Of a stretch of 64,000 nt of DNA, positions 46,918 through 57,003 are shown in pieces. The DNA comes from Corynebacterium tuscaniense (GTDB taxonomy: Bacteria > Actinomycetota > Actinomycetes > Mycobacteriales > Mycobacteriaceae). The notes under the pieces are model-generated. The model was not told where the DNA came from. It was given only the letters and a program-made list of their open reading frames with translations, and searched no databases. The DNA is taken from positions 86,156-150,155 of the forward strand of contig NZ_VXKH01000002.1 in the NCBI RefSeq assembly GCF_008693065.1, in the 5' to 3' direction. How positions within the stretch are numbered: position 1 is the stretch's first letter; every line of letters starts with the position of its first letter. A program made the translations under genes and the position numbers.

Positions 46918-49900
46918 GTGAATATGACGAACACACAACCCCCTCAAGACCTCACCCGCGGTGATCTCTATTCCCGGATCGATGAGCTCCCTCTTACCGC
47001 TGTTCGCCGGTTTCAGCGTCGGTTGAAGAAGGCGCGGTCGGCGGGGGCTTTGGCGTCGATAAGCAAAGACATGGACGCTGAGACGCTCAAAGTCGCAGCC
47101 ATCGACGAACATGTCCCCGAGATCACCTACCCGGATAACCTGCCGGTTTCTTTGCAGCGCGACAAGATCATGGATCTTGTCCGCGATAACCAGGTAGTCA
47201 TCATCGCGGGTGAGACCGGCTCCGGCAAAACCACCCAAATCCCCAAAATGCTGCTTGAACTGGGCCGGGGGCGCCGTGGGATGATCGGGCACACCCAGCC
47301 ACGCCGTATCGCCGCACGCACGGTGGCTGAACGCATCGCGGATGAACTCGGCCAGGATATCGGCGAATCCGTGGGCTACGCCATTCGCTTTGATGATCAC
47401 GTATCCGCTACCACCGCCGTCAAACTCATGACAGACGGCATCCTTCTCGCCGAAATGCAGCATGATCGGTACTTGAATGCGTACGACACGATCATCATCG
47501 ATGAGGCCCACGAACGCTCTCTCAACATTGATTTTCTGCTCGGCTACTTAAGAAAGTTGCTGCCACACCGCCCTGACCTCAAGGTGATTATCACCTCAGC
47601 CACGATCGACCCAGAACGCTTCGCCACGCACTTCTCCGACAAGGACGGCACGCCCGCACCGATCATTGAGGTCTCTGGCCGCACCTACCCGGTAGAGATT
47701 CGGTACCGCCCGCTAGAAACTGAGGTGACCAGCAAGAAGGGCGACACCAGGGTCGTAGACATTGACATGCTCGACGGGCTTGTCGCCGCGCTCAAGGAAC
47801 TCATGGCTGAGGGGGACGGAGATATCCTGTGCTTCTTTGCATCCGAGCGCGATATCCGCGACGCCATGGAGGTCATTGAGAAACAGCATTGGCGCAACGT
47901 CGAAGTCACTCCCCTGTTTGGTCGGCTATCCAATGCGGAACAACACCGAGTATTCAGCCCTCACTCGGGCCGCCGGATCGTACTTGCCACTAACATTGCG
48001 GAAACCTCCCTAACGGTGCCTGGAATCCACTACGTTGTGGACACCGGCTTGGCGCGCATTTCCCGCTATTCCACCCGCACGAAGGTCCAGCGCCTGCCCA
48101 TTGAGGAAATCTCGCAGGCTAGTGCCAATCAACGCTCCGGCCGCTCAGGCCGCATCGCCGACGGCATTGCCATCCGCCTGTACTCCGAAGAGAATTTCAA
48201 CTCGCGCCCCGAGTTCACCGATCCAGAGATCTTGCGCACCAACCTCGCCAGCGTCATCTTGCAAATGATCAACCTGCGCCTCGGTGACATATCGGAATTC
48301 CCTTTCGTCCAACCCCCAGAGCAGAAAGCCGTGCGCGATGGCCTCATGCTGCTGCACGAGCTCGGCGCCATCACGGACAAAGAAGACCGTGATCTGCCGG
48401 TTCTCACACCCATTGGGCGTGAGATCGCGCGCATCCCCGTGGACCCCCGCATGGCCCGCATGCTCGTGGAGGCTAACCGCCTTGGCGTGCTCGCCGATGT
48501 CACCGTCATTGTCGCAGCGATGACCATCCAAGACGTCCGCGAACGCCCCTTGGAATTCCAAGCTCAGGCGGATCAAGCGCATGCCCGCTTTAAGGACAAG
48601 ACCTCTGATTTCCTTGCGTCCCTGAATTTATGGGATTACATCAAAGATGCCCGTGATGAGCTCTCCGGCAACGCCTTCCGCAAACGCATGAAGAAAGAAT
48701 TTCTCCACTACATGCGTATCCGCGAGTGGTTCGATCTTGTCGGTCAGCTGCGCGAAGCACAAAAGCAGCTCGGTTGGAACAAGCTGCGCCACGCCGAAGC
48801 GGGTGAGCGTGATCCGATGGCTGTGCACCAGTCACTCCTCACCGGCCTGCTGTCCAACATCGGTGCGCGCGACGGTAACTCCAAAGAATTCAAAGGCGCC
48901 CGTGGCACCCGCTTCATGGTGTTCCCTGGCTCTGTATTGGCTAAGAAGCCACCGGAATTCATCATGGCTGCGGAACTCGTGGAAACCTCACGCCTCTGGG
49001 CACGTGATGTCGCTGCGATCGACCCAGCTTGGGTGGAAAAGGTAGCCGCGAACCTGCTGAAGCACTCCTATTCGGAGCCGTTCTGGTCCATCAAACGCGC
49101 CGCGCCGATGGTGCACCAAAAATCCATGTTGTATGGCGTCACCGTGATTGCCGATCGCCGTGTGCCCTACCACCACGTGGACATGGATGCCGCGCGCACC
49201 ATGTTCATCCGCCATGCTCTCATCGATGGTGAATGGAACGCGCACCACGCTTTCCTCAAACACAACGCGCAGCTTCTGGAGGAAGCCAGCGCCATCGAGG
49301 AGAAAGTGCGCCGCCGCGGCCTCGTGGTCGACGAAGATGCATTGTTCGATTTCTATGACGCCCGCGTCCCCGACAACATCGGCACCGGCCGCCATTTCGA
49401 TGCCTGGTGGAAGAAGAAGCGCCACCAATCACCGGACTTCCTCGACTTCGATCCGGCAAAGCTTATCGATGCCTCTGGTGCCGATTCCTCCGAAGCTGCC
49501 TTCCCCGACAAGTGGCGCCAGGGCAGCATCAACTATGACTTGCAGTACAAGTTTGAGCCCGGTGATCCCTTCGACGGCGTCACGGTACTCATCCCTGTCC
49601 CATTGCTGGCCGGACTGGAAGACACCGACTTTGACTGGCTTATCCCTGGCCTCCGGGAGGAACTTGTCACCGAGCTCATCCGTTCCCTGCCCAAGGCGCT
49701 GCGGAAAACCGTAGTTCCGGCACCGGAATTTGCTGCACGCGCGATGGAGAAGCTCATTCCTTTTGAAGCACGGCTGACGGAGCAACTCGCTGAAATTCTG
49801 CGCTCATTTGGTGGCCATGGCATCAACGCAACAGACTTCCAGCCAGAGGCACTGCCGGCGCACCTGAAGATGACCTTTGCTTCCATCGACCGGCGCGGCG

Positions 49901-50850
49901 CCATCACCGATCATGACAAGATTCTGGCGGAGCTGAAGAAACGTCGCGCTGGTCAGATCACATCCTCGGTGGCCAAAGCCACGAAGAAGGCCGAGACGGA
50001 TTCCGCCAAGGAATGGACTGCTGACACCCTCGGTACCGTGCCGGAAACCGTGACCACGGAAATTGAAGGCAACCACGTTGATGCATTCCCTGCTTTGGAA
50101 GCAACCAAGGACGGCGTGCGCGTCAAGGTCTTCCCCACCAAGGCTGCCGCTGATGCTTCGATGGTCACGGCCACGTTGGCCATGCTCATGCGCCAAATCG
50201 CAGTTTCACCAACGCAGATGACCAAGGGGCTTCCGCTGCGCCAACGCGTAGCTGTAGATAAGTACCCGCACGGTGGTGCTGCTGGCCTCGTGGAAGATGC
50301 TCGCATCGCTGCTATCCGTGATCTCATGTTTGCCCACGGCGGCCCGGTACGCACGCCTGAAGAATTTGATGCCCTGCTGAACAAGGTCAAGCCCGATGTG
50401 CCTGGTGCTGTGCGTCGCGCTGTCGTCGGCATTGCCGGCGGTGTCGCCGAGTACATCAACATCGCGGCAGAGCTGAACAAGTGGAGCGGACCAGCCATCG
50501 ATGACGTCAAGGCCCAGATGGCATTCCTTCTGCCCAAAAACGCAATCACCATCCACGGCATGGAGCACCTACAGCACCTGCCCCGCTACTTGTCGGCGGT
50601 GCAGATGCGGCTGGATGATATGAACCATGACCCTGACAGGGATGCGGACCGCCAAGCCGTCATCGATGACGTCAAGACGTATCTTGATGCCAAGCTCACT
50701 CGACTACCCAAGGGCGCAGCAAGGTCAAAGCCAGTCAAAGAGATTCTCTGGCGCATCGAAGAGTTACGCGTCAGTCTTTTCGCTCAACGTCTGGGAACTT
50801 CTAGACCAGTGAGCCCACGGCGGATTGAGAAGATGGTAGACAAGCTCTAA
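46918..50850 (+). CDS. hrpA: HrpA-type ATP-dependent RNA helicase
   Basis: 1310 residues from a GTG (an ATG is two codons later). DEAH family: Walker [17 protein letters not shown] near residue 94, DEAHERSLN near 198, [12 protein letters not shown] near 232 and a QRSGRSGR motif near 405. The winged-helix and ratchet region, OB fold and DUF3418 C-terminal region complete the HrpA architecture, and the length agrees. HrpA acts on mRNA, in E. coli releasing stalled ribosomes. Its stop overlaps the convergent nrdR stop by four bases. One 11-mer copy is in the N-terminal region. Confidence 0.95.
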   Translation: MNMTNTQPPQDLTRGDLYSRIDELPLTAVRRFQRRLKKARSAGALASISKDMDAETLKVAAIDEHVPEITYPDNLPVSLQRDKIMDLVRDNQVVIIAGETGSGKTTQIPKMLLELGRGRRGMIGHTQPRRIAARTVAERIADELGQDIGESVGYAIRFDDHVSATTAVKLMTDGILLAEMQHDRYLNAYDTIIIDEAHERSLNIDFLLGYLRKLLPHRPDLKVIITSATIDPERFATHFSDKDGTPAPIIEVSGRTYPVEIRYRPLETEVTSKKGDTRVVDIDMLDGLVAALKELMAEGDGDILCFFASERDIRDAMEVIEKQHWRNVEVTPLFGRLSNAEQHRVFSPHSGRRIVLATNIAETSLTVPGIHYVVDTGLARISRYSTRTKVQRLPIEEISQASANQRSGRSGRIADGIAIRLYSEENFNSRPEFTDPEILRTNLASVILQMINLRLGDISEFPFVQPPEQKAVRDGLMLLHELGAITDKEDRDLPVLTPIGREIARIPVDPRMARMLVEANRLGVLADVTVIVAAMTIQDVRERPLEFQAQADQAHARFKDKTSDFLASLNLWDYIKDARDELSGNAFRKRMKKEFLHYMRIREWFDLVGQLREAQKQLGWNKLRHAEAGERDPMAVHQSLLTGLLSNIGARDGNSKEFKGARGTRFMVFPGSVLAKKPPEFIMAAELVETSRLWARDVAAIDPAWVEKVAANLLKHSYSEPFWSIKRAAPMVHQKSMLYGVTVIADRRVPYHHVDMDAARTMFIRHALIDGEWNAHHAFLKHNAQLLEEASAIEEKVRRRGLVVDEDALFDFYDARVPDNIGTGRHFDAWWKKKRHQSPDFLDFDPAKLIDASGADSSEAAFPDKWRQGSINYDLQYKFEPGDPFDGVTVLIPVPLLAGLEDTDFDWLIPGLREELVTELIRSLPKALRKTVVPAPEFAARAMEKLIPFEARLTEQLAEILRSFGGHGINATDFQPEALPAHLKMTFASIDRRGAITDHDKILAELKKRRAGQITSSVAKATKKAETDSAKEWTADTLGTVPETVTTEIEGNHVDAFPALEATKDGVRVKVFPTKAAADASMVTATLAMLMRQIAVSPTQMTKGLPLRQRVAVDKYPHGGAAGLVEDARIAAIRDLMFAHGGPVRTPEEFDALLNKVKPDVPGAVRRAVVGIAGGVAEYINIAAELNKWSGPAIDDVKAQMAFLLPKNAITIHGMEHLQHLPRYLSAVQMRLDDMNHDPDRDADRQAVIDDVKTYLDAKLTRLPKGAARSKPVKEILWRIEELRVSLFAQRLGTSRPVSPRRIEKMVDKL
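47054..47064 (+). repeat. CGTCGATAAGC 11-mer, copy 11
   Basis: Inside hrpA, reading with the gene; TCG ATA AGC encodes Ser-Ile-Ser. Confidence 0.85.
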
Positions 50851-51311
50851 AGCTCATCAATGTCGCGGTCACGGCGACGCATAAGGCGAATCTCCGACTC
50901 GAAGTCATCTGCACTTTCGAAGGACTTGTACACCGAAGCGAAACGCAGGTAGGCCACCTCGTCGAGCGCTCGGAGAGGCTCCAAGATAGCAAGACCAATG
51001 TCATTAGAAAGAACTTGTGAGCTCCCTTGCGCACGAACAATCTCTTCCACTTCCTGGGCAAGACGCTTCAGAGCATCATCTGAAACATCACGGCCCTGGC
51101 ATGCTCGGCGCACACCAACAATCAGCTTGTCTCTGTCGAAGGGTTCACTGACACCATTTCGTTTAACCACGGTGAGAATGGCTTTTTCAACCGTGGTGAA
51201 CCGTCCCCCACACGCGGTGCACTCACGACGGCGACGAATAGCAGAACCCGCGTCTACAAGACGCGAGTCCGAGACGCGGGAATGATCGTTATGGCAGAAA
51301 GGGCAATGCAC
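50847..51311 (-). CDS. nrdR: NrdR, ribonucleotide reductase repressor
   Basis: 154 residues. The N-terminal zinc ribbon ([24 protein letters not shown]) and the ATP-cone (about residues 46-136) are complete. It reads the ATP/dATP balance and represses nrd operons at NrdR boxes. Its position downstream of a DivS-like gene and beside lexA copies the corynebacterial order nrdR-divS-lexA. Confidence 0.97.
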   Translation of the reverse strand: MHCPFCHNDHSRVSDSRLVDAGSAIRRRRECTACGGRFTTVEKAILTVVKRNGVSEPFDRDKLIVGVRRACQGRDVSDDALKRLAQEVEEIVRAQGSSQVLSNDIGLAILEPLRALDEVAYLRFASVYKSFESADDFESEIRLMRRRDRDIDEL

Positions 51312-51371
51312 AGGAAAGGATTCTACTCTCTTGGCGCATCAGGTATCTAGCTACTATGCAGCAGCACCGAA

Positions 51372-51743
51372 CTAGCGGGCGCTCATGCTGGCCACGGCAC
51401 CATCAACCGCTGTGTCAGCTGGGTCAATCTCCACACCGGAGAAAGCGCCCCCGAGTGCAGAGCCAATAAAAAGCCCAATTCCCAGCAACACGCCCATCGC
51501 AATAGCACCACGCTTTTCGCGGCGAGCTTCGATGTTTTCGAAAGCTTCCACTCCCCTAATTGAAGCCCGGGATTGCGTTAGACTTTCTTTTCGATCAGAG
51601 TCTGCCAACGTTCGAACATTGCCGGCATGACGGCGAGGGGTGCGCGTGGAATTAATGTCCCACACATCCGCCGGCTGGACCGCAGCGCGAAGATCACCGC
51701 GGACAATATCAGTGCCGTGAGGTCGTGCAATGGAGATAGTCAT
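51372..51743 (-). CDS. divS: DivS-like SOS cell division suppressor
   Basis: 123 residues, AAAGGA eight bases before the ATG. A polar N-terminal half (MTISIARPHGTDIVRGDLR) and one transmembrane helix near residues 80-103 (GAIAMGVLLGIGLFIGSALG). Position, divergent from lexA with LexA half-sites between them, and size match DivS of C. glutamicum (cg2113), which blocks division after DNA damage. The mycobacterial equivalent in this place (Rv2719c) carries a LysM domain, which is not obvious here. Recognition is mostly by context. Confidence 0.8.
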   Translation of the reverse strand: MTISIARPHGTDIVRGDLRAAVQPADVWDINSTRTPRRHAGNVRTLADSDRKESLTQSRASIRGVEAFENIEARREKRGAIAMGVLLGIGLFIGSALGGAFSGVEIDPADTAVDGAVASMSAR

Positions 51744-51791
51744 TATGTTTTCCTTTCTGTTCTACCTACGATCCTACGAACGGCCACGACA

Positions 51792-51839
51792 TGTTCGATC
51801 AAACACTTCGCTTACATGTTCGATAGGTACTATGTTCGA
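51792..51839 (+). promoter_or_regulatory. Cluster of LexA half-sites in the divS-lexA region
   Basis: TGTTCGA occurs three times at 51792-51798, 51817-51823 and 51833-51839. The middle one is part of the best full box, TCGCTTACATGTTCGA (51808-51823), 11 of 14 conserved positions of the corynebacterial LexA consensus. They lie 48-96 bp upstream of divS. Confidence 0.7.
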
Positions 51840-51885
51840 TTTATAGCAACCAGATAAAACTTTGTCCAGACGTAGCTGAAAAATA

Positions 51886-51892
51886 TCGAACA
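51886..51892 (+). promoter_or_regulatory. LexA left half-site before lexA
   Basis: TCGAACA, the opposite half of the LexA box, lies about 97 bp before the lexA start codon; its right half is poor. Confidence 0.45.
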
Positions 51893-51988
51893 AACTTGCT
51901 TACTCGTGGTAGAAACGAGAAGTGAAGGAACTCATTTGCAACTAAAAAGCGTCGTCTAGGGCATCAGCAAAGGAAGGACAACAGCGAC

Positions 51989-52663
51989 ATGGCTAAAAAA
52001 GAAGACAAGAGACCTGACATCAAAACGTTGACGGACCGGCAGCGCCGCATTCTGGAGGTCATCCAGGATGCTGTGGTGTTGCGCGGTTATCCGCCAAGCA
52101 TCCGCGAGATCGGCGATGCTGCTGGCCTACAATCCACGTCGTCTGTGGCTTACCAGCTCAAAGAACTTGAGAAAAAGGGTTTCTTACGGCGTGATCCGAA
52201 TAAACCTCGCGCTGTTGACCTGCGCCACCTTCCACACACCGGACGGAAGTCAAACAAGCAGGATGCAAATATCCCCGAGGAGGCTGCGGCGCCACGCTAC
52301 ATCCCCGTTGTCGGCCAGATAGCAGCCGGCAATCCGATTTTGGCTGAGGAAAATGTTACTGAGTACTTCCCACTCCCCTCGGAACTCGTCGGCGATGGTG
52401 ACTTGTACTTGCTTCAGGTTGTCGGCGAGTCCATGCGCGACGCCGGCATCTTGGACGGCGACTGGGTTGCAGTGCGCACGCAGCCAGTAGCGGAGGAAGG
52501 CCAGTTTGTCGCCGCACTTATTGATGGTGAAGCGACAGTGAAGGAGTTCCATCAGGACTCCACTGGCGTGTGGTTGCTTCCTCACAATGACGCTTTCTCG
52601 CCTATCAAGGGCGACGAAGCGGAAATCATGGGCCTTGTGGTCTCTGTTTTCCGCAAGCTCTAG
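51989..52663 (+). CDS. lexA: LexA, SOS repressor
   Basis: 224 residues. The winged-helix domain ([36 protein letters not shown]) is followed by a linker and the self-cleaving S24 domain with cleavage between Ala113 and Gly114 (QIAAGNP), catalytic Ser148 in VGESMRDAG and Lys185 in ATVKEFH. RecA filaments trigger its autolysis. The start at 51989 follows an AAGGA site. It probably represses itself and divS through the sites listed above. Confidence 0.98.
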   Translation: MAKKEDKRPDIKTLTDRQRRILEVIQDAVVLRGYPPSIREIGDAAGLQSTSSVAYQLKELEKKGFLRRDPNKPRAVDLRHLPHTGRKSNKQDANIPEEAAAPRYIPVVGQIAAGNPILAEENVTEYFPLPSELVGDGDLYLLQVVGESMRDAGILDGDWVAVRTQPVAEEGQFVAALIDGEATVKEFHQDSTGVWLLPHNDAFSPIKGDEAEIMGLVVSVFRKL

Positions 52664-52775
52664 CCCACCCTCACGGGGGTGAAACGGACCAAGGCAAAAC
52701 TAATCCAGACTCCGTTTTCGCCCCTCGCATACATAATGAGGATTTGTTAGCATCCCCTGCATTCAAGGAAGTCTC

Positions 52776-53555
52776 ATGTACGCCGAGGAGCGTCGTCGCC
52801 AAATCGCATCTCTGACTGCAGTCGAAGGTCGCGTCAACGTGACAGAGCTGTCTGAGCGTTTTGATGTCACCGCAGAGACAATCCGACGAGACCTGGCAGT
52901 GCTCGACCGCGAAGGTGTAGTCCAACGTGTCCACGGTGGTGCCGTATCAAACCAGTCCTACCTCACTGCGGAGTTCCCCCTTCACACCCGCTATCGTTCG
53001 GCAGCCACGGCTAAATCCGCCATCGCACAAGCCGCACTGAGTTTTCTACCCGTGGCTGGCGGCTCTGTTTTTCTTGATTCAGGCTCCACGATCAATACTC
53101 TCGCTGGACTCATCAAGGACCTCCCTGAAGCACGTGCTTTGTCTTTTGTAACCAACTCCCTGCCCATTGCGCTCGATTTATCCAGCCTGGGCACCATAAA
53201 TGTTCAGCTCCTTGGTGGCACTGTTCGCGCAATCACCCAGGCTGTTGTCGGTGATACTGCTTTGCGCACATTGGCGCTTCTGCGCGCAGATGTAGCTTTT
53301 ATTGGCACCAATGCACTGACCATCGACCACGGTCTGTCTACTGCAGACGCGCAAGAAGCTGCGGTGAAATCAGCGATGGTCACCAACACCCGCAAAGTTG
53401 TGGTGCTGTGCGATTCCTCAAAACTGGGGACGGATTATCTTGTGAGCTTTGCCCCCCTCGATTCCATCGATGTGGTGATCACCGATTCCGACGCACCGGC
53501 ATCCTATGTTGATGAGCTGACGGAGCGCGGTATTCAAGTTATCCAAGCAGGTTAG
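52776..53555 (+). CDS. sugR: DeoR-family regulator (SugR/FruR-like)
   Basis: 259 residues. DeoR-type winged helix (MYAEERRRQIASL, VNVTELSERFDVTAETIRRDL) and a sugar-phosphate sensing domain with FLDSGSTI near residue 99, GGTVRAITQAVVGDTA near 146 and DSSKLG near 213. In C. glutamicum this place is taken by SugR and FruR, which repress PTS genes until fructose-1-phosphate or related sugar phosphates bind. Only one such gene is here, so SugR versus FruR identity is uncertain. It is 138 bp before fruK. Confidence 0.85.
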   Translation: MYAEERRRQIASLTAVEGRVNVTELSERFDVTAETIRRDLAVLDREGVVQRVHGGAVSNQSYLTAEFPLHTRYRSAATAKSAIAQAALSFLPVAGGSVFLDSGSTINTLAGLIKDLPEARALSFVTNSLPIALDLSSLGTINVQLLGGTVRAITQAVVGDTALRTLALLRADVAFIGTNALTIDHGLSTADAQEAAVKSAMVTNTRKVVVLCDSSKLGTDYLVSFAPLDSIDVVITDSDAPASYVDELTERGIQVIQAG

Positions 53556-53693
53556 GGCTAGTCTGTGGCGATGACGTGTTTGCAGTGTGTGTTTTCTGCC
53601 TGGTCGTAACATCATGTAGGGGCGCTATCGGGCATACTGGCGAAGGAGTTTTCCCGCTCCACCCCACCTACAACCTTGAGGGGTACGCCACCC

Positions 53694-54683
53694 GTGATCT
53701 TTACTTTCACGCCTAATCCAAGCGTTGACGTCACTTTCACCGTGGATAGTCTCACTGCTGGAGAGGTCATCCGCGTAACCACCAGCTCCCGTGAACCCGG
53801 TGGAAAGGGCATCAATGTTGCCCATGCCCTCCTGAAAGCTGGAGAGTCCGTGCTTGCGTTAGCGCCAGCACATGACACTGATCCCTTTGTTGCACTCGCG
53901 CACGAGGCACATATTCCGCTGCGCACCGTCGCGGTGGACGGGAATGTCCGCGCCAACACAACCATTACTGATGCAACAGGGGTGACTACCAAACTCAATG
54001 AGCAGGGCGCGCGGTTAACACCGGACACCATAGCTGCACTGGAAGATGCAGTAGCAACGAGTGCTGCTATGTCGGACGTGGTTGTTCTGGCTGGCTCACT
54101 TCCGCCGGGTGCTCCTTATGACTGGTATTCCACGTTGGTGGCTGTCGTGCGTCAAGCTAACTCGGATGCACTTATCGCGGTGGATACCTCCGATGAACCG
54201 TTGATTGCGCTGAGTGAGGGGATGGACCAGGGCACTCCAGACATCATCAAACCCAACGGCTATGAGCTTGGTCAGCTCGCCGGCATTGATGGTCACACAC
54301 TCGAAGATGCTGCGTCGAACGGTGATCTCTGCTACGTGGTGGAGGTTGCTCGCTCAGTTGTTTGCCGCGGTGTGCCTGAGCTCCTTGTCACTCTTGGTAG
54401 TGCGGGCGCGTGTTTAGTCACTGCCGATGGCGCGTGGGTGGCTACTCCCCCGCCATCACTTATCCGTTCAACAGTCGGGGCAGGCGATAGTGCCTTGGCT
54501 GGGTATGTCCTTGCCCGCATACGTGGGTTGGACTCACCGGAGGCCTTACGGCATTCCGTGGCCTATGGCACTGCCGCAGCGTCCAATCCCGGAACCGCCA
54601 TCCCTACACCTCATGATCTGGATTTGGAGCACACCGTTGTGTCCACCTTTCCCAATCAGGGATCAAACAAGGGTGGGGAGTGA
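53694..54683 (+). CDS. fruK: 1-phosphofructokinase
   Basis: 329 residues from the GTG at 53694 (MIFTFTPNPSVDVTF); a TTG at 53676 is the alternative. PfkB family, with the substrate motif EPGGKGINVAHAL near residue 30 and the catalytic GAGDSALAGYVLA near 262. It phosphorylates fructose-1-phosphate, the product of the fructose PTS, to fructose-1,6-bisphosphate. Six bp separate it from ptsF, so the genes form an operon with the regulator just upstream. Confidence 0.93.
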   Translation: MIFTFTPNPSVDVTFTVDSLTAGEVIRVTTSSREPGGKGINVAHALLKAGESVLALAPAHDTDPFVALAHEAHIPLRTVAVDGNVRANTTITDATGVTTKLNEQGARLTPDTIAALEDAVATSAAMSDVVVLAGSLPPGAPYDWYSTLVAVVRQANSDALIAVDTSDEPLIALSEGMDQGTPDIIKPNGYELGQLAGIDGHTLEDAASNGDLCYVVEVARSVVCRGVPELLVTLGSAGACLVTADGAWVATPPPSLIRSTVGAGDSALAGYVLARIRGLDSPEALRHSVAYGTAAASNPGTAIPTPHDLDLEHTVVSTFPNQGSNKGGE

Positions 54684-54689
54684 ACAGTA

Positions 54690-56702
54690 ATGCCCTGCCA
54701 CACGATCACCACGCAACAAGTGGCGCTCGACGCGGACTTCGGCAGTACAACGCAGGATGTCATTAGGCACCTTGCAGGCCTCATTACAGCCGCAGGCCGA
54801 ACTGAAAATCCGAATGTGATAGCGGAAGCGGCAAACGCGCGTGAAGCACAAGCAAGCACCGGTGTGAACGGACGCATTGCTATTCCACACTGCCGTACAG
54901 CTGCTGTCACCGAACCCACACTCGCTTTTGTGCGCCTTTCACACCCGGTGGACTTCGCGGGACCAGACGGCGACGCCGAATGTGTCTTTCTTATCGCTGC
55001 TCCGGAAGACGACACTAAGGCTCATCTACAGCTGTTGTCCAAGCTGGCACGAGCGCTTGTTCGCGAAGAGTTCTTAGAAAAACTCCGGTATGCAAACTCG
55101 CCCGAAGATGTCGTCACTGCTGTGAACGAGGTGCTCAACGCAGGGGTGAAGAAGAATAAGGTGCGCGGAGACGTCGATAAGCCTAAAAAGCGCATTGTTG
55201 CTGTGACTTCGTGTGCAACAGGCATTGCACACACCTACATGGCTGCGGATGCACTTGAACAGGCTGCACGTGGCCGCAACGATGTGGAGCTGCTTGTCGA
55301 ACCACGGGGTTCCTCAGGCGGGAAACCCATCGCCCCGGAGTTCATTGCCAGTGCGGACGCGGTCATTTTCGCTCACGATGTTGCCATCCGCGAGCCCGAA
55401 CGCTTCGCCGGCAAACCCGTTGTGGACAGCCCAGTGAAACGCGCCATCAATGAGCCGACTTCCATGCTTGAGGAGGCGATCGCCGCGGCAAGAAACCTGA
55501 ATCCGCGCCGCGTGCCTGCTTCCAGTAGTGATACTGCGACATCTACCCCAGCGACTGGTCGGCTTAAACGCATCCACCAAGCAATCCTGACCGGCGTTTC
55601 CTACATGGTGCCCTTCGTGGCAGCTGGTGGCCTGTTACTTGACCTCGGCTACCTCATTGGTGGCTATGACGTGGCTAACGGATGGCAGGTCATTCCCATC
55701 ACATACTCTCCCACGAATCTGCCAGGGCATGAGGTGCTTATCGGCGGCAACCTCACCCCCTTTTCCCATTCCGGCTGGGCCCTCTACCTCGGCGCGATTC
55801 TCTTTTCCATCGGACAAATAGGCATGCAGTTCGTTGTTGCATCTTTGTCTGGCTACATCGCCTATGGTCTTGCTGGTCGCCCCGGAATTGCACCCGGATT
55901 CATCGGAGGCGCGATCTCCGTGATGCTGGGCGCTGGATTCATCGGTGGTTTGGTCACTGGTGTGCTGGCAGGTGCCATTGCTTTTTGGGTTGGTTCCTGG
56001 ACGGTTCCACGATGGCTCGCCTCGCTCATGCCGGTGGCTATCATTCCGTTGCTGGCCTCCCTTGCCGTTGGTCTCACGATGTTCCTGCTCCTGGGACACC
56101 CTTTAGGCGAGATCATGGCTGCTTTGCAAGGTTGGCTCACTTCTATGACGGGCTCATCTGCGATTCTCTTGGGCGTCATCATTGGGCTCATGATGTGCTT
56201 CGACTTCGGTGGCCCGGTAAACAAAGCTGCGTATATCTTCGGCACCGCTGGCTTATCTGCGGGGACAGATGCTGCTTTTGAAATCATGGCTGCAGTAATG
56301 ATTTCTGGGATGGTTCCACCCATCGCGTTATCTTGTGCAACGTTAATCCGCGCCCAACTGTTCACCCCAGCGGAGCAACAAACCGGCAAATCTGCCTGGC
56401 TTTTAGGTTTGTCCTTCGTGTCTGAAGGAGCGATCCCTTTCGCCGCTGCTGATCCATTTCGTGTGATTCCGTCGATGATGCTCGGCGGTGCTGTCGCCGG
56501 CGCCACGTCCATGGCACTCGGTGTTGGTGCGCGTGCACCGCACGGCGGAATTTTTGTCATCTTCACGTATGAGCCATGGTGGGGCATGTTCATTGCGCTA
56601 GCTGTTGGTGTTGCTGTGAGCACCATTGCGGTTTTGACTGCAAAACAGCTGTGGCGCAGAACGCCGGTGACAAGTTTCTCTACGATGGAAAAGCAGAGAT
56701 AG
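54690..56702 (+). CDS. ptsF: Fructose PTS permease, EIIABC
   Basis: 670 residues in one chain: EIIA (about 1-150) with phosphohistidine His67 in IAIPHCRTA, EIIB (about 165-265) with phosphocysteine Cys175 in VAVTSCATGIAH, and EIIC (about 285-655) with multiple membrane helices, GGLLLDLGYLIGGYDVANGW and DFGGPVNKAAYIFG motifs. It takes up fructose and delivers fructose-1-phosphate to FruK. Phosphate comes through HPr, encoded next. One 11-mer copy sits in the EIIA-EIIB linker. Confidence 0.96.
   Translation: MPCHTITTQQVALDADFGSTTQDVIRHLAGLITAAGRTENPNVIAEAANAREAQASTGVNGRIAIPHCRTAAVTEPTLAFVRLSHPVDFAGPDGDAECVFLIAAPEDDTKAHLQLLSKLARALVREEFLEKLRYANSPEDVVTAVNEVLNAGVKKNKVRGDVDKPKKRIVAVTSCATGIAHTYMAADALEQAARGRNDVELLVEPRGSSGGKPIAPEFIASADAVIFAHDVAIREPERFAGKPVVDSPVKRAINEPTSMLEEAIAAARNLNPRRVPASSSDTATSTPATGRLKRIHQAILTGVSYMVPFVAAGGLLLDLGYLIGGYDVANGWQVIPITYSPTNLPGHEVLIGGNLTPFSHSGWALYLGAILFSIGQIGMQFVVASLSGYIAYGLAGRPGIAPGFIGGAISVMLGAGFIGGLVTGVLAGAIAFWVGSWTVPRWLASLMPVAIIPLLASLAVGLTMFLLLGHPLGEIMAALQGWLTSMTGSSAILLGVIIGLMMCFDFGGPVNKAAYIFGTAGLSAGTDAAFEIMAAVMISGMVPPIALSCATLIRAQLFTPAEQQTGKSAWLLGLSFVSEGAIPFAAADPFRVIPSMMLGGAVAGATSMALGVGARAPHGGIFVIFTYEPWWGMFIALAVGVAVSTIAVLTAKQLWRRTPVTSFSTMEKQR
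55172..55182 (+). repeat. CGTCGATAAGC 11-mer, copy 12
   Basis: Inside ptsF, reading with the gene; GTC GAT AAG encodes Val-Asp-Lys in a poorly constrained linker. Confidence 0.85.
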
Positions 56703-56733
56703 ATCCCCGCCCCCTCTTTGAAAGGACACCCAC

Positions 56734-57003
56734 ATGGCATCCAAAACCGTGACTGTTGGTTCCACTGTTGGCCTACACGCCCGCCCTGCAACCCTCATCG
56801 CGGAGGCTGCCGGCGGATATGAAGAGGACATCACTCTCACCCTCGTGGGTGGTGATCAAGGGGATAAAACCGATGCAGCTTCCGCCCTCATGATCATGGC
56901 CATGGGCGCCGAGCACGGCGATGACGTCACGGTCACCTCCGATAATGCGGCAGCGGTGGAGCGAATCGCAGCGCTGATCGCTTCGAACCTCGACGAGGAT
57001 TAA
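56734..57003 (+). CDS. ptsH: HPr phosphocarrier protein
   Basis: 89 residues with the active-site His15 in VGLHARPATLI. It relays phosphate from enzyme I to the sugar-specific EII proteins. AAAGGA precedes the ATG. The gene for enzyme I (ptsI) is not in this window, although it lies in this neighbourhood in C. glutamicum. The stop codon overlaps that of the convergent uracil permease by four bases (TTAA). Confidence 0.97.
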   Translation: MASKTVTVGSTVGLHARPATLIAEAAGGYEEDITLTLVGGDQGDKTDAASALMIMAMGAEHGDDVTVTSDNAAAVERIAALIASNLDED

